Positions 14,347-14,947 of a stretch of 14,947 bases of DNA are shown in pieces (position 1 is the stretch's first letter; each line of letters begins with the position of its first letter). The position numbers and the translations under genes are program-made. Source of the stretch: Candidatus Bathyarchaeota archaeon (GTDB lineage Archaea; Thermoproteota; Bathyarchaeia; Bathyarchaeales; UBA233); NCBI GenBank assembly GCA_023488835.1, contig JAMDCS010000108.1, positions 1-14,947 of the forward strand, in the 5' to 3' direction. The notes beneath the pieces are model-generated. The model saw only the letters and a list, made by a program, of their open reading frames with translations, made no database searches and was not told the origin of the DNA.

Positions 14347-14862
14347 TCAATCAATCTTGCTGAAAGTTAATTGTGACACAGAATAGTAAACTATTTCGCC
14401 TCGGCGGTTCATAACTGCCAAAGTCAGCTCTTTCTTTTGGCTCTGGCACTGCTGCAGAGCACCTGCGAGGTCGTTTACGGGGAGGGGTTTTCCTTCTTGA
14501 GTGCTTAAAATCAAGTATGGCGCGGTGTCTTTACCGTAAGCTCCTCTCTCGTAGATGCGAAAGTCAATTCCGCCGCCGAACCCTTCCCTTACAACGTAGC
14601 CGCGGCTGCGTAGGTCACGGTAAACCAGGTAGTTGACCCATGCATTTTCGTTTTGGGCTTCGTAACAGTGCAGAAGACTTTGGAAATTGACGGCTTTGCC
14701 CTTTTCGCCTTTAACTTCAAGCATGCCCTTATCCAAAAGGTACAGCGACTCGTAGAAAGTCAGGGTGAAAACCTTATTTTCTAACGTACCATAGCCTCGT
14801 GAAGAGAGCGCGTCGATGTTGCTTTGCTCGGATACGATAACGCCTTTCTGTGCGAGAGTTTA
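14347..14862 (-). CDS. endA: tRNA-splicing endonuclease (EndA-like), 5' end truncated
   Basis: The gene encodes the archaeal tRNA-intron endonuclease fold. The N-terminal domain part SSRGYGTLENKVFTLTFYES-LYLLDKGMLEV is followed by the catalytic domain YLVYRDLRSRGYVVREGFGG, DFRIYERGAYGKD and RRGEIVYYSV. Homology continues upstream of the first usable start (TTG 14736) to about codon 14845-14847. There the frame enters the inverted repeat and stops at TAA 14860-14862, so the true N-terminus is missing. The catalytic Tyr (RIYERG) and a Lys (QKKEL) of the Y-H-K triad are visible, but the expected His (EHSxYL in M. jannaschii) reads DTAPYL. It may be a structural beta subunit of a heterotetramer. 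It lies upstream of hisS in the same direction. Confidence 0.85.
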
Positions 14863-14947
14863 AAAGAATAATCGCATCACTTAAGTTAGTTTAGGAGTTC
14901 AAACGCATGCCAGCTTTCCAACCTGTTCGCGGAATGAGAGACTTAAT
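14846..14947. repeat. Right arm of inverted repeat at the window end, probable fold-back artefact
   Basis: An exact inverted copy of 14196-14297, still matching when the window ends. It interrupts the endA-like frame and brings a second, plus-strand hisS start (ATG 14907, partial). Perfect identity over promoter and coding sequence, ending at the window edge, fits a chimeric contig end better than a native duplication. Confidence 0.95.

Noticed and set aside
14907..14947. A second hisS gene starting on the plus strand
   Set aside because: It is an exact inverted copy of the minus-strand hisS start inside the fold-back repeat, so it is probably not a separate gene.
1..14947. CRISPR arrays, tRNA or rRNA genes, insertion sequences
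   Set aside because: No regular repeat-spacer pattern, no tRNA-like T-arm or acceptor pairing, no rRNA-like sequence and no transposase motifs were recognised by eye on either strand. A covariance-model search was not possible here.

Overview
The window looks like the end of an archaeal contig. Promoters carry TATA boxes about 25-30 bp before start sites, some genes look leaderless, and several gene families are archaeal: a tRNA-splicing endonuclease, a Nip7-like PUA protein, an FmdE-type protein and an archaeal-type NadA. The many tiny ribbon-helix-helix and zinc-finger proteins and the overall gene style fit Bathyarchaeia or a related TACK lineage. That placement is an inference from gene content, not a phylogenetic result.

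Layout. (1) 1-1640 is an island of very small genes. Two divergent ribbon-helix-helix genes, each needing one single-base correction to read through, flank a control region with repeated ACCG elements. Next come a 58-aa CxxC protein and, on the minus strand, a probable operon of a 45-aa zinc-finger protein, an Sm-like protein and a YkgJ-type cysteine-cluster protein. (2) 1648-4787 holds a four-helix membrane protein, a YfcE/MJ0936-like phosphodiesterase, an M20 metallopeptidase and a divergent AsnC/Lrp-type regulator that shares a TATA region with the peptidase. (3) 4788-5320 is a 533-bp gap holding remnants of a small minus-strand ORF and the nadA promoter. nadA (quinolinate synthase) follows.

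(4) 6229-8261 is a compact nickel regulon. nikR is divergent from a NiCoT nickel/cobalt permease gene that is followed at once by an FmdE-like gene. A 30-bp palindrome (8-bp arms, 14-bp spacer) with NikR-operator geometry sits in the shared promoter. The permease gene is broken by one extra G. (5) 8353-11329 holds a TrkH-type cation transporter, then an RNA:m5C methyltransferase and a Nip7-like protein joined by an ATGA overlap. (6) glnA has a strong promoter with two palindromes. It is convergent with hisS, with a hairpin terminator between them. (7) An endA-like gene lies upstream of hisS. Its 5' end is cut off where the sequence folds back: the last 102 bases are an exact inverted copy of the hisS promoter and start.

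Most genes are housekeeping. The parts most worth following up are the NikR-NicO-FmdE unit, the glnA and ribbon-helix-helix operators, the endonuclease lacking its catalytic histidine, and the evidence that the contig end and some homopolymers are sequencing or assembly errors.
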